This document shows, piece by piece, positions 32,079 through 39,109 of a stretch of 54,524 nucleotides of DNA. Where the stretch lies: the NCBI GenBank assembly GCA_020851635.1, contig JADZCJ010000143.1, forward strand, positions 1-54,524, in the 5' to 3' direction. The notes beneath the pieces were generated by a model. It was given only the letters and a program-made list of their open reading frames with translations. It was not told the origin of the DNA and made no database searches. The position numbers were made by a program, and so were the translations under genes. This DNA comes from Anaerolineae bacterium. Its GTDB lineage: Bacteria; Chloroflexota; Anaerolineae; UBA4142; SHND01. Position 1 is the stretch's first letter, and each line of letters starts with the position of its first letter.

Positions 32079-32786
32079 ATGGACTGGAATGAATGGGAAG
32101 AACTGACGCCGACGACGGAAGCGATACAAGAGGTGACCAAGGTCTATCGCGGGCCGACCAAGAGCCCAAGCGATTCCGAAGTGCGAGAGTCGGCGCGCGG
32201 CGCGGTGCGGACGCACAAACCCGATGTGCGGCAGATGGCTGACCTCTCTAAAATCATCGCGGCGCCGAACGCCAAATATTTTTCGGTGCGGCTCGGTTTT
32301 GAGTTTGACCTTGACGCGGAATCGCGCAAGGCGGGCGCGCGGTATTCGTTTGTGCGGTTTACCGCGCTGCTGCGCGGTGTCGAACGGGATGACGCCGCCC
32401 CGCGCGTCTATGACCTTTATCCAAAGGACTTGTACGAGGGCGAGCCGCGCGTGGTCAAGGTCGAATTTGGTCCCGAGATCAAAGCCGGAGATGTTGGCGG
32501 TTCCATCGGCAAAATCAGCAGCGATATTCAGGTCGGCACGGTCTCGCCCGCGATTGTGGCATACAAAGGGCGCGGCGAGCGCGAACCGCGCTGGGAACTG
32601 ACGCCGAAAGAAAAAGAATTGATTGGGATGCGCAATACGTGGCTCGTGGTCGAGGTGCCCGACGAATGCAAGGGCGCGCAGCTCGCCGTCCGCGTCGAGG
32701 GCGACATTGAGACGAAATGGGGACCGATTCCTGTCATGCCCAAAGAGCGCGTGTGGGAGAATCGCCCGAGTATTTTGCTGGAGTAA
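32079..32786 (+). CDS. Unknown protein linked to CHAT protease
   Basis: A 235-residue protein that I cannot assign. It has an acidic, flexible N-terminus (MDWNEWEELTPTTEAIQEV), a disordered stretch to about residue 60, then a mostly beta-predicted domain (YFSVRLGFEFDLD, YSFVRFTALLRG, PRVVKVEFGPEIK, TWLVVEVPDECKG) ending in SILLE. There is no signal, membrane segment or obvious catalytic motif. The start has GGAGGG in front. It is 34 nt from the CHAT gene on the same strand, so it is a natural candidate for substrate, inhibitor or sensor of that peptidase. That is inference. Confidence 0.75.
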   Translation: MDWNEWEELTPTTEAIQEVTKVYRGPTKSPSDSEVRESARGAVRTHKPDVRQMADLSKIIAAPNAKYFSVRLGFEFDLDAESRKAGARYSFVRFTALLRGVERDDAAPRVYDLYPKDLYEGEPRVVKVEFGPEIKAGDVGGSIGKISSDIQVGTVSPAIVAYKGRGEREPRWELTPKEKELIGMRNTWLVVEVPDECKGAQLAVRVEGDIETKWGPIPVMPKERVWENRPSILLE

Positions 32787-32790
32787 CGCC

Positions 32791-32829
32791 GGGCGGGGAA
32801 CGAAACAGCGTTCGTTCCCTACCGTCCAA
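32791..32829. repeat. Interspersed palindrome, GGGAACGAA type
   Basis: Reads GGGCGGGGAACGAAACAGCG then TTCGTTCCCTACCGTCCAA; the arms GGGAACGAA / TTCGTTCCC pair perfectly. It recurs in inverted orientation at 36004-36045 with few differences, including the trailing ACCGTCCAA. A third related copy (GGAACGAAACGGCGTTCGTTCC) lies in the coding region of the B12 protein near 22101-22127. Confidence 0.7.
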
Positions 32830-32924
32830 AATCGTGACACACACCTATTGCCCTATTTTGCCGCGCGTCAATTTGGATGTATGCTTGTCCCCAATTTGTG
32901 CGATAATTCACATAGGTGTTTTGT

Positions 32925-33248
32925 ATGACGGAATTGACTCCCCCCACCCAACAAGAAATTCGCCGCACCGACCGTTATACGGGCGGGTATCTCGTCTTTG
33001 TTTGTGTGCGGTGCACGATCCAATACATCCTGCTCCCGTTCGTCCTCCCCCTGCTCGGTCTCGGCGGCAACATCGCGATCAGCATCAGTCTGGCGATTGA
33101 TTTTCTTGCGCTCGGCATGATCAGTTACAACGTCTGGCGGTTGTGGGACACGAGCTGGCGGTATCGCTATCTGGCATTGAGTGTGGTCATGGTGGGAATT
33201 CTGCTGGTGTTTATCTATCACGATCTGCGCACGCTGTTGTTTGCGTGA
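32925..33248 (+). CDS. Small membrane protein of unknown function
   Basis: A 107-residue protein with a short charged N-terminus and three hydrophobic segments (about residues 22-48, 50-68 and 80-98). I recognise no family with confidence. The ribosome site AGGTG precedes the ATG at good spacing; a GTG 9 nt upstream is possible. It stands alone between an interspersed palindrome and a MITE-like element. Confidence 0.65.
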   Translation: MTELTPPTQQEIRRTDRYTGGYLVFVCVRCTIQYILLPFVLPLLGLGGNIAISISLAIDFLALGMISYNVWRLWDTSWRYRYLALSVVMVGILLVFIYHDLRTLLFA

Positions 33249-33253
33249 CGGAC

Positions 33254-33459
33254 TATTCCGTGTGGCTTGATTGACTAACAGATGGAAACGCGAATTTCGC
33301 CAAACTGCGGCTTGCGCCAAACTGCGGCTTGCACGAATCATTGTTACGCTTTGCGTAACGACGAATAAAGATCAGAATTAGCCCAAATTCGCGCAGATTC
33401 GCGTTTTCCTCCGGGTTGTCGAGACAGAACCTGTCAGCTCATTCAAGCTAGTTGGAATA
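33254..33459. mobile_element. MITE-like repeat, copy 3 (inverted)
   Basis: A 206-bp copy in opposite orientation to copies 1 and 2, bounded by TATTCC and GGAATA. Its reverse complement matches copy 1 through the left end (AATGAGCTGACAG, CTGTCTCG, GAGGAAAACGCGAATCTGCG), the GTTACGC-AAA-GCGTAAC hairpin and the right end. It carries an extra tandem duplication of about 18 nt (GCCAAACTGCGGCTTGC twice at 33299-33333). Terminal repeats of about 20 bp (TATTCCGTGTGGCTTGA against TATTCCAACTAGCTTGA) are the clearest of the family. Confidence 0.8.
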
Positions 33460-33500
33460 AAAAACGTGACACGCAACTCGAGTTGCGTGTCACGTTTTTT
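33459..33500. terminator. Perfect 42-bp palindrome, bidirectional terminator
   Basis: Arms of 21 nt pair without a mismatch around the centre CTCGAG: A6 CGTGACACGCAACTC then its complement ending T6. It can work as a terminator on either strand. It abuts the right end of MITE copy 3 and lies 50 nt before the intradiol dioxygenase-like gene, which has its own AGGGAG ribosome site. Confidence 0.75.
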
Positions 33501-33550
33501 AATGTGCGATTTAACTGGATAACCTATCTTGCGTCAAGGGAGATTTTAAA

Positions 33551-34282
33551 ATGGATAAAATTCAAACGCTTGTCAGCCGCCGCGCGTTTCTCTATACGCT
33601 TTTGACGATGCCGCCGGCGCTGTTTCTTGCCGCCTGCTCGACGCAAGCGCCGCCGCTTGCCACAATTCCGGCGGCGCCTGCAACGGTCTCGCCGACGTTG
33701 GTTGCACCCACTGTGTCCGAGTCAACCGATGTGCCGCCGACGGATGCGCCGACCCAAGTATCTGCAACGACGGTCGCGCAGTTGGAGCCGACGCCCGCGT
33801 GCGGGGATGATGATGACGAACCAACGCCAGCGCAGACCGAGGGTCCGTACTATACGCCAAACACGCCGGAACGCGCGTCACTGCTCGAAACGGGGATGGC
33901 AGGGACGAAACTCGCATTGACCGGACTGGTGGTCAATCTGAGGTGTGAGCCGGTCGCGCGCGCGTTGGTTGATTTCTGGCAGTGCGATGACGCGGGGGTG
34001 TATGACAATGTGGGTTATACCTTGCGCGGGCATCAATTCACGGACGCGCAGGGAATTTACCGGCTCGAAACGATTGTGCCGGGGCTTTATCCCGGACGGA
34101 CGCGGCACATTCACGTCAAGGTGCAGGCGCCGAATCAGCCCGTGCTGACGACACAGCTCTATTTTCCGAACGAGCCGCGCAATTTGACGGACGGGATTTA
34201 TCGCGCGGAATGTGAAATGGCGATTCAGGAGAATGGGGACGGGAGCAGGAACGGGGCGTTTAATTTTGTGTTGAATATATAA
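33551..34282 (+). CDS. Tat-exported lipoprotein, intradiol ring-cleavage dioxygenase-like
   Basis: A 243-residue exported protein. The N-terminus has a twin-arginine motif (SRRAFLYTLL) and a lipobox (LAAC at about residues 26-29), then a Thr/Pro-rich linker to about residue 85. The rest is an intradiol dioxygenase fold: EGPYYTPNTPERASLLE, AGVYDN, GHQFTDAQGIYRLETIVPGLYPGRTRHIHVKV. The two Tyr and two His iron ligands of the family appear present. Cytoplasmic relatives split catechols or protocatechuate; secreted members act on humic or lignin-derived aromatics or have unknown roles. Export folded through Tat fits a metal enzyme loaded inside the cell. Confidence 0.9.
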   Translation: MDKIQTLVSRRAFLYTLLTMPPALFLAACSTQAPPLATIPAAPATVSPTLVAPTVSESTDVPPTDAPTQVSATTVAQLEPTPACGDDDDEPTPAQTEGPYYTPNTPERASLLETGMAGTKLALTGLVVNLRCEPVARALVDFWQCDDAGVYDNVGYTLRGHQFTDAQGIYRLETIVPGLYPGRTRHIHVKVQAPNQPVLTTQLYFPNEPRNLTDGIYRAECEMAIQENGDGSRNGAFNFVLNI

Positions 34283-34283
34283 T
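34278..34283 (+). promoter_or_regulatory. -10 box of leaderless ybaK transcript
   Basis: TATAAT GGGGGC ATG: the -10 box ends exactly 6 nt before the ybaK start codon and overlaps the stop codon of the preceding gene. This is the same spacing as at 14919 and 34876. The G-run could alternatively be read as a weak ribosome site for read-through mRNA. Confidence 0.5.
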
Positions 34284-34289
34284 GGGGGC

Positions 34290-34778
34290 ATGGCAAAATC
34301 CATTGACCGCGTGCGCGAATTTTTTCGCGCCAACTCGCTTGACATTGAAATTCATGAACTGCCCGATTCGACGCGCACGGCGCAGCTGGCTGCCGATGCG
34401 GTGGGGTGTGAGCTGGGACAGATTGTAAAATCGTTGGTGTTTGTGCTGGACGAAAGGGATACGGTGCTGGCGCTGGTGGCGGGGGACCGGCGCGCCGACC
34501 CGTTCAAGATTGCGCGGGCGCTCCGGGCCAGCACGGTGCGGATTGCGAACGCAAACGAGGTGCGGACACGCACGGGGTTTGCAATCGGCGGGGTCGCGCC
34601 CATCGCGCATACGAGCGATGAGATCGTCGCGAGGTTGTTTGACGAATCGCTCTTGCGCTTTGACACGGTCTGGGCGGCGGCGGGCACACCGCATTCGGTC
34701 TTTCCCATCGAGCGCGCAACGCTGATGCGGTTGACGGATGCGCGGGTGGCGGACATTGCGAGCGCGATGGAGGGATGA
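34290..34778 (+). CDS. ybaK: YbaK/EbsC-family aminoacyl-tRNA deacylase-like protein
   Basis: A 162-residue protein of the YbaK/ProX superfamily, which removes wrongly attached amino acids from tRNA(Pro) in trans. Visible family features are the N-terminal FFRANSLDIEIHELPDSTRTAQLAADAVGCELGQIVKSLVF-type region with its Lys in VKSLVF, the GDRRADPFKIARAL stretch, ATRTGFAIGGVAPIAH-like GFAIGGVAPIAH, and AAGTPHSVFPIE. Length is standard. A strong terminator follows 3 nt after the stop. The precise tRNA substrate within the family is not resolved. Confidence 0.92.
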   Translation: MAKSIDRVREFFRANSLDIEIHELPDSTRTAQLAADAVGCELGQIVKSLVFVLDERDTVLALVAGDRRADPFKIARALRASTVRIANANEVRTRTGFAIGGVAPIAHTSDEIVARLFDESLLRFDTVWAAAGTPHSVFPIERATLMRLTDARVADIASAMEG

Positions 34779-34781
34779 GCG

Positions 34782-34832
34782 GCAAACAAAAACTCGAAAA
34801 TTCCCGGTGAGAATTTTCGAGTTTTTGTTTGC
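34782..34832 (+). terminator. Strong terminator after ybaK
   Basis: A 22-bp perfect stem GCAAACAAAAACTCGAAAATTC / its complement, with a 7-nt loop CCGGTGA. The 3' arm contains GTTTTTGTTT. It is symmetrical enough to act in both directions. Confidence 0.75.
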
Positions 34833-34875
34833 GAGTTGGGTTTTTGCGCCCATTTTCTTTAACGGCTTCAAGCTC

Positions 34876-34881
34876 TATAAT
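34876..34881 (+). promoter_or_regulatory. -10 box of leaderless membrane-protein transcript
   Basis: TATAAT CAGCGC ATG, with 6 nt between the -10 box and the start codon. The spacer is almost the same as that of the histidine kinase gene (GAGCGC). No Shine-Dalgarno can be present in the mRNA. Confidence 0.55.
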
Positions 34882-34887
34882 CAGCGC

Positions 34888-35985
34888 ATGGAACGTGTTG
34901 ACAGCGATACACTGCAATCACCCGCCCGGAACGCGGGACCGCGACGGCAAACGCTCGCCGAACGGACGCTGCCGCTGCGATACCCGTTGTTTGTCCTCGT
35001 CATCGTCGTCGCGGTCGCCCTGGGACAGGTGGTCGAGGACGCGCTGGACACGGTCACGCTGGAAATGTTCAGCGCGCCCATTTCCATCCCGCGGTGGACG
35101 CTGGTGTTGTTGACCCTCTATATGCTGGTCATGCTGCGCGTCATTCAGCGCACGGCAAGAAACTCGTTGAACGACATTCGGACCACCGTGACGGTTGACG
35201 AGCAGACGTTTCAATCTGTTTGTGCCCGCATGACGCGCATCCCGCTCCGGTGGGACCTCTTGCTTGTGTTTGTCTCGCTCGTCCTCGTCGTCCTCTTGTT
35301 TCCCGTGCTCAATTCCCCGCTGCCCATCACGCGCAATCCGGTGACGAACGCGCGCACATTTTTGCCCGAGAACTGGCTGAATGCGGCGATGGTGGTGGCG
35401 GCGTATACGCTGGTCGGTTGGGCGGCGCTCAGTCTGATCGTCACCACGATCCGGTCGGGCATGGCGTTGGGCGAATTGACGCGGCTGCCCCTCAAGTTGA
35501 ATGTGTTTGAGACTGAAAATGTCTTGCCGCTCGGTCGCATGGCGCTGGTGCAGAGTCTCGCGCCCGCCGGAGTGGTGCTGCTCTTGTTGATGGGCTTGGG
35601 CACGCCCGACCGTCCGCTGGCATGGTTTGCGTTTTTGCTCGCCTCGCTCGCCAGCGTGCTTGCGCTGTTTCTGCCATTGCGCGGCGTGCATCATCAAATG
35701 TGCGCGGCGAAAAAAGGCGCGCTCACTCTGGTCAATGCGGAAATGTCCGAAATTCACCGCGAGACGATGACGGCGGCCCCGCCCGATGCGACGCGGACCG
35801 GTTATCTCGCTAACCGCCTCAACACACTGATCGGCTTGCGCAAGGTCATTCAGGAAGGACCCACGTGGCCCTTTCAAAGCACCGTCGCCGTCTCGCGCGC
35901 CTTGCTCGTCGCGAGCGCGCCCCTCGTCTATGCGGTGCTGAACGAGCTCATCCGCATCTTTTTTATTGACCCGCTCGCCAGATAA
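34888..35985 (+). CDS. Polytopic membrane protein of unknown function
   Basis: A 365-residue protein with about seven hydrophobic segments (approximately residues 33-50, 67-86, 121-142, 165-187, 222-240, 244-262 and 335-357) and a cytoplasmic-looking loop of about 70 residues before the last. I do not recognise a family. The reading frame is open 50 codons upstream, but those lie in the ybaK terminator, and the TATAAT box 6 nt before this ATG supports a leaderless start. It is monocistronic by its surroundings. Confidence 0.7.
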   Translation: MERVDSDTLQSPARNAGPRRQTLAERTLPLRYPLFVLVIVVAVALGQVVEDALDTVTLEMFSAPISIPRWTLVLLTLYMLVMLRVIQRTARNSLNDIRTTVTVDEQTFQSVCARMTRIPLRWDLLLVFVSLVLVVLLFPVLNSPLPITRNPVTNARTFLPENWLNAAMVVAAYTLVGWAALSLIVTTIRSGMALGELTRLPLKLNVFETENVLPLGRMALVQSLAPAGVVLLLLMGLGTPDRPLAWFAFLLASLASVLALFLPLRGVHHQMCAAKKGALTLVNAEMSEIHRETMTAAPPDATRTGYLANRLNTLIGLRKVIQEGPTWPFQSTVAVSRALLVASAPLVYAVLNELIRIFFIDPLAR

Positions 35986-36003
35986 TCGGATTGCAGCAGC
36001 AGC

Positions 36004-36045
36004 TTGGACGGTAAGGAACGAACGCTGTTTCGTTCCCTGCCCGCC
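36004..36045. repeat. Interspersed palindrome, GGGAACGAA type (inverted copy)
   Basis: Reads TTGGACGGTAAGGAACGAAC then GCTGTTTCGTTCCCTGCCCG. Its reverse complement matches 32791-32829 closely, including both flanks. It lies between two converging genes, where it may act as a terminator. Confidence 0.7.
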
Positions 36046-36103
36046 ACGCTGCGGCGAGCGTGCCCTACGCAAAAAGGTGCCGCACGCGCGTTCGTTCGGC
36101 GCG

Positions 36104-36337
36104 CTAGCCCCAGTGCACGGCGGTCGGGATCGTGTGCGTCAGGTCCTGCACCCGCGCCGCGAGTTTGTGAATCTCTTCCGGGTCGAGCGATTTTACATAC
36201 TTGATCTCTTTGCGCGACAGTTTGATATTTAGTTCTTCTGCCGCTTTTTTTGGCGAAGCGAGCAAGCGTATACGATAGGCATTGTCAAAAATCGCCCGGC
36301 TTGTGATCGCCTGTAGTTCCTCTTGGGTTGCTGCCAT
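36104..36337 (-). CDS. Putative RiPP precursor (NHLP/Franean1_4349-like leader peptide)
   Basis: A 77-residue acidic/basic helical peptide. The segment AITSRAIFDNAYRIRLLASP-KKAAEELNI resembles the nitrile-hydratase-alpha-like leaders of RiPP precursors (pattern: repeated small helix, F/Y-R-x-x-L-L-x-x-P-x-x-A-x-x-x-x-x-I), and KYVKSLDPEEIHKLAARVQDL resembles Franean1_4349-family peptides. The C-terminus (THTIPTAVHWG) would be the core candidate. The ATG is set by a strong AGGGAGGAAAT site; a longer start 18 nt upstream would overlap it. It is 42 nt downstream of the terpenoid-synthase-like gene in the same direction, which makes that enzyme a possible tailoring partner. Confidence 0.65.
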   Translation of the reverse strand: MAATQEELQAITSRAIFDNAYRIRLLASPKKAAEELNIKLSRKEIKYVKSLDPEEIHKLAARVQDLTHTIPTAVHWG

Positions 36338-36379
36338 ATTTCCTCCCTGTCCCAAACCCGGTAGAGACCGATGGTTGAG

Positions 36380-37414
36380 TTATGTTTGACCGGTCAGATG
36401 CGAAACGCCGCGCGCTTGTCCGGCGGTCGGTCGTTTTCCAAACAAGGAATCGGTTGCCTGTATCAATTGCGCGTTAAAAAAATGCGTCATGGCATCGCGC
36501 GTGCCGCAGACAATGGCGTGAAATTCGTCCAGATAATCTTGCAGCCCGCGGACGCCGAGGGCGGCGCTGCATTGGCGGGCGCGCGCGATGTGTGATTCGA
36601 TCAGGTCAAAATACGCGCACGGCGCGTTTGCGCTTGCGGACGAGTCGAGCAAGGGATTCGTCGTCTCCATCCAGGCGCGGACCACGCGGGCGCGATTTTG
36701 ACGGGCAAAGACATGGGTCTGCGGCAGTGGCGAAACGGCGGCGACAATAAAGTTCCAGCGTCCCGCGCCAAGGTCGGCATCCCAATCCACCGCGTGATCG
36801 TGCAGGACCGCCGCGCTCGACGCAGAATCGAGCAATCGGTCCAACGTGTCAAACGCTCGCTCACCCTGCGTCAATTCCCAGACCGCCCGCGCCGAAATCT
36901 TGAGCGGCGCGCCCAGCTGTGCCGCGCAGCACGCCGCATCAGTATCGTCTTGCCACATGACAGAGAAATCTGTCAGAGCGAGCTGATTGACCCGCGTGGT
37001 CGCGGCGCGCCATTCGCTCAAATATCGTGCCGTGTGCCGCCAGAATGGGGCGGGTTGGGGAAAATACGGGAGATAGAGGTTCAATGCGGCGGTCTGCAAG
37101 GCATCCGCCAGCGCGGTGACGCGGGGTAGCTCGGTCGCGGGGACATCCCCATCCGCGAGGTCGTCCTTGAGGCGTATGGCGACGAGACCGAGCAGATTGC
37201 TCAAGACAAGGGTGCGCGCGGTGGTTTCGGCGAGATCAAACGCCTCGCCCAACCAATATGGGAGGAACCACTCGAGTTGCCAGCGCGACGGGGGCACGCG
37301 CTCCAGAGTTCGCTCTGCCAGCGCGACCTGCGCGGGACACACTCGCGCGACCGTGCGACGGAAATCTGCAACCAGGTCCCGGAGCTCACACGTCTGCGGC
37401 GATGAAACGCTCAT
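36380..37414 (-). CDS. Class I terpenoid synthase-like protein
   Basis: A 344-residue, almost all-helical protein. It has a first aspartate-rich motif DDLAD (residues 84-88, in AIRLKDDLADGD) and a second triad D206-x3-D210-x3-D214 followed by RWN (HDHAVDWDADLGAGRWNF). The layout matches the DDxxD and NSE/DTE metal sites of class I isoprenoid synthases. There are no membrane helices. It could make a terpene, transfer a prenyl group, or be a non-enzymatic relative. It is encoded 24 nt after a TIM-barrel gene and just before a RiPP-like precursor, so prenylation of that peptide is an attractive but untested idea. Confidence 0.7.
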   Translation of the reverse strand: MSVSSPQTCELRDLVADFRRTVARVCPAQVALAERTLERVPPSRWQLEWFLPYWLGEAFDLAETTARTLVLSNLLGLVAIRLKDDLADGDVPATELPRVTALADALQTAALNLYLPYFPQPAPFWRHTARYLSEWRAATTRVNQLALTDFSVMWQDDTDAACCAAQLGAPLKISARAVWELTQGERAFDTLDRLLDSASSAAVLHDHAVDWDADLGAGRWNFIVAAVSPLPQTHVFARQNRARVVRAWMETTNPLLDSSASANAPCAYFDLIESHIARARQCSAALGVRGLQDYLDEFHAIVCGTRDAMTHFFNAQLIQATDSLFGKRPTAGQARGVSHLTGQT

Positions 37415-37438
37415 GGTGTATGCCTATGCGCGGTGTCC

Positions 37439-38641
37439 CTACTTTTTTGCTTTTTTGGCGGCGGACTTTTTCTTTTTTGTCGTCGAATGCCCGTTCTTTT
37501 TGGCGCGGGCGGCGGGGACGGCGCGGGCGCGGGCTTTTTTTGGTTTGGCGCGTTTGGCTTGGGCGGGGGGCTTGATTTCGATGGGGCGATATGCCTGCGC
37601 GGGCGCGATCGCGCGGGCGAGCAAATCGTGTCGCAGCAGACGCGCCGCTTCCAGCACCTGCTCGATGTCGCGGTCAAAAATCTGCAAGACGATATCCAAA
37701 TCCTGACTGCGCCGCACCGTGGCGGTGACCAGCAGTTCGAGGACGCGGTTGAGGTCCATCTCGCCCGATTCCTGATAGATGCTCGAGCTTTCGCGCAGTT
37801 TCATCGGATAGCGAAAAGGGTCTTGCTGAGGGTGCAGCCCGGGGATCGAATGTGTTTCCGATTCCCAACCGCCGCTCAATTGATAGATATAGACTTCTTG
37901 AGCGAGGGTATCGAGGGCGTATTCGAGCGACGCTTCAAAGGAAACGCGCTCGTCGGGCCAGACGCCGGTTACGAGCATGCGATTGCGCGAGTTCCACAGA
38001 TGGGCAAGGTTAAAGGCGAGTTTGACGCTGCGGAGCGCTTTGCGGCACTCGCGCAAGAGCATAAAAGCTTCGGCGCCCGTCGCGGGAAATTTTGGGTACT
38101 CGAGCGTTTCGATGACCGGCACAAAAGTCATTTCGCGCGCCGTGTAATAGGTGGCAAAGACGTTAAAGATTTTGACCGCCTTGTCCATCTGGTCCTGACG
38201 GTCCCAATTCCACTTGTCAACGTGGGCGAGGTGAAAGACAAAGTAATCGGCGCCGATAAATTCCGCAAACTCCATCGCCTGTTTGGTCGCCTCGATGGTT
38301 TCGTATTTGCGAAAGAAATTGGACGAGAGGGCGTCGCGATTTTGAATCGGTTGATGCACGCCGATGCGCGTATTTTGGGCGCGCAATTTCGCAAGCAGGT
38401 CGGGCTGTGACTGCGCCGTGCGCCACCAGCGATTGTTTTTGCGCGGAATGAATTGGTCGGGGAACGTCGCGGGCACGGTCCACAGATCTTCGGGCTGGAG
38501 TTCGAGAAGGACGTAGGGCGATTCGAGGCGCGACTGGTACAATTCGATATAGTCCGCCAGCCGTTCTGGCACGCGCAGATTGCGCGGCAGATCGGCGCGA
38601 TTGACATCCGACAGGGCGCTACCGATAATGATCTCGGGCAT
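37439..38641 (-). CDS. Xylose-isomerase/AP-endonuclease-like TIM barrel with histone-H1-like tail
   Basis: A 400-residue protein. Residues 1 to about 335 look like an AP endonuclease 2/xylose-isomerase-type TIM barrel (RIGVHQPIQNRDALSS, GADYFVFHLAHVDKWNW, VIETLEYP, VKLAFNLAHLWNSR), with His, Glu and Asp residues placed like metal ligands. From about residue 340 it becomes a Lys/Ala/Pro-rich tail with repeats such as KPKKARARAV and KKKKSAAKKAKK, like the C-terminus of histone H1 or bacterial nucleoid proteins. This suggests DNA attachment and possibly a repair role. The ATG directly follows the stop of the SixA-like gene, so the two are coupled. Confidence 0.8.
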   Translation of the reverse strand: MPEIIIGSALSDVNRADLPRNLRVPERLADYIELYQSRLESPYVLLELQPEDLWTVPATFPDQFIPRKNNRWWRTAQSQPDLLAKLRAQNTRIGVHQPIQNRDALSSNFFRKYETIEATKQAMEFAEFIGADYFVFHLAHVDKWNWDRQDQMDKAVKIFNVFATYYTAREMTFVPVIETLEYPKFPATGAEAFMLLRECRKALRSVKLAFNLAHLWNSRNRMLVTGVWPDERVSFEASLEYALDTLAQEVYIYQLSGGWESETHSIPGLHPQQDPFRYPMKLRESSSIYQESGEMDLNRVLELLVTATVRRSQDLDIVLQIFDRDIEQVLEAARLLRHDLLARAIAPAQAYRPIEIKPPAQAKRAKPKKARARAVPAARAKKNGHSTTKKKKSAAKKAKK

Positions 38642-39109
38642 CTAGATTTCCTTGAGCACTTTGGGTGGAATCAGCCAGACGAGTTCGCCGCGCAGCTCGG
38701 CGAGATTCTCCAGGTCAACGCGCGCAAGCCCGGCTTTTGCCATGCGCACCGTGCCGCCCGTCAACTGTTGGAGCGCCAGCGAAAAATCCGGTTCGTGTCC
38801 AACAAGCAAGAGGTCGTGGTCGGGATGATCGGCGAGGAGCTGTCGCAGGGAGTGAAGCCCAAAACCGGGGGCGAGCAGCGGGGTCGTCTGCGGTTCAAGC
38901 CCCAGCTTGTCCGAAATAATCTGCGCGGTTTCTGACGCGCGCGGGAGGGGGCTGGTCAGGATTTCGTGCGGGCGCACTTTGAGGTCGCGGAGCGCGCCTG
39001 CCACATTTTCCATTTCCTTGCGCCCCTTTTTTGTCAACGGACGTTCATCGTCGGGGCGGTCCCATTGTTCCCAGTTCGCCTGACCATGACGCAAAAAATA
39101 GAGTTTCAT
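38642..39109 (-). CDS. sixA: SixA-like phosphohistidine phosphatase (histidine phosphatase superfamily)
   Basis: A 155-residue enzyme of the histidine phosphatase superfamily. The catalytic RHG is at MKLYFLRHGQAN, the second Arg motif at SPLPRASETAQI, and the later catalytic His in LLLVGHEPDFS. Length and motifs fit SixA, which dephosphorylates phosphohistidine proteins. It is the first gene of a minus-strand run that continues with the TIM barrel, terpenoid-synthase-like and RiPP-like genes. The frame is open 50 codons upstream, but the fold starts at MKLYFLRHG, preceded by GAGGGG. Confidence 0.9.
   Translation of the reverse strand: MKLYFLRHGQANWEQWDRPDDERPLTKKGRKEMENVAGALRDLKVRPHEILTSPLPRASETAQIISDKLGLEPQTTPLLAPGFGLHSLRQLLADHPDHDLLLVGHEPDFSLALQQLTGGTVRMAKAGLARVDLENLAELRGELVWLIPPKVLKEI

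Noticed and set aside
34738-34887. 50-residue N-terminal extension of the membrane protein after ybaK
   Set aside because: It lies in the end of ybaK and its terminator; a TATAAT box sits just before the chosen ATG.
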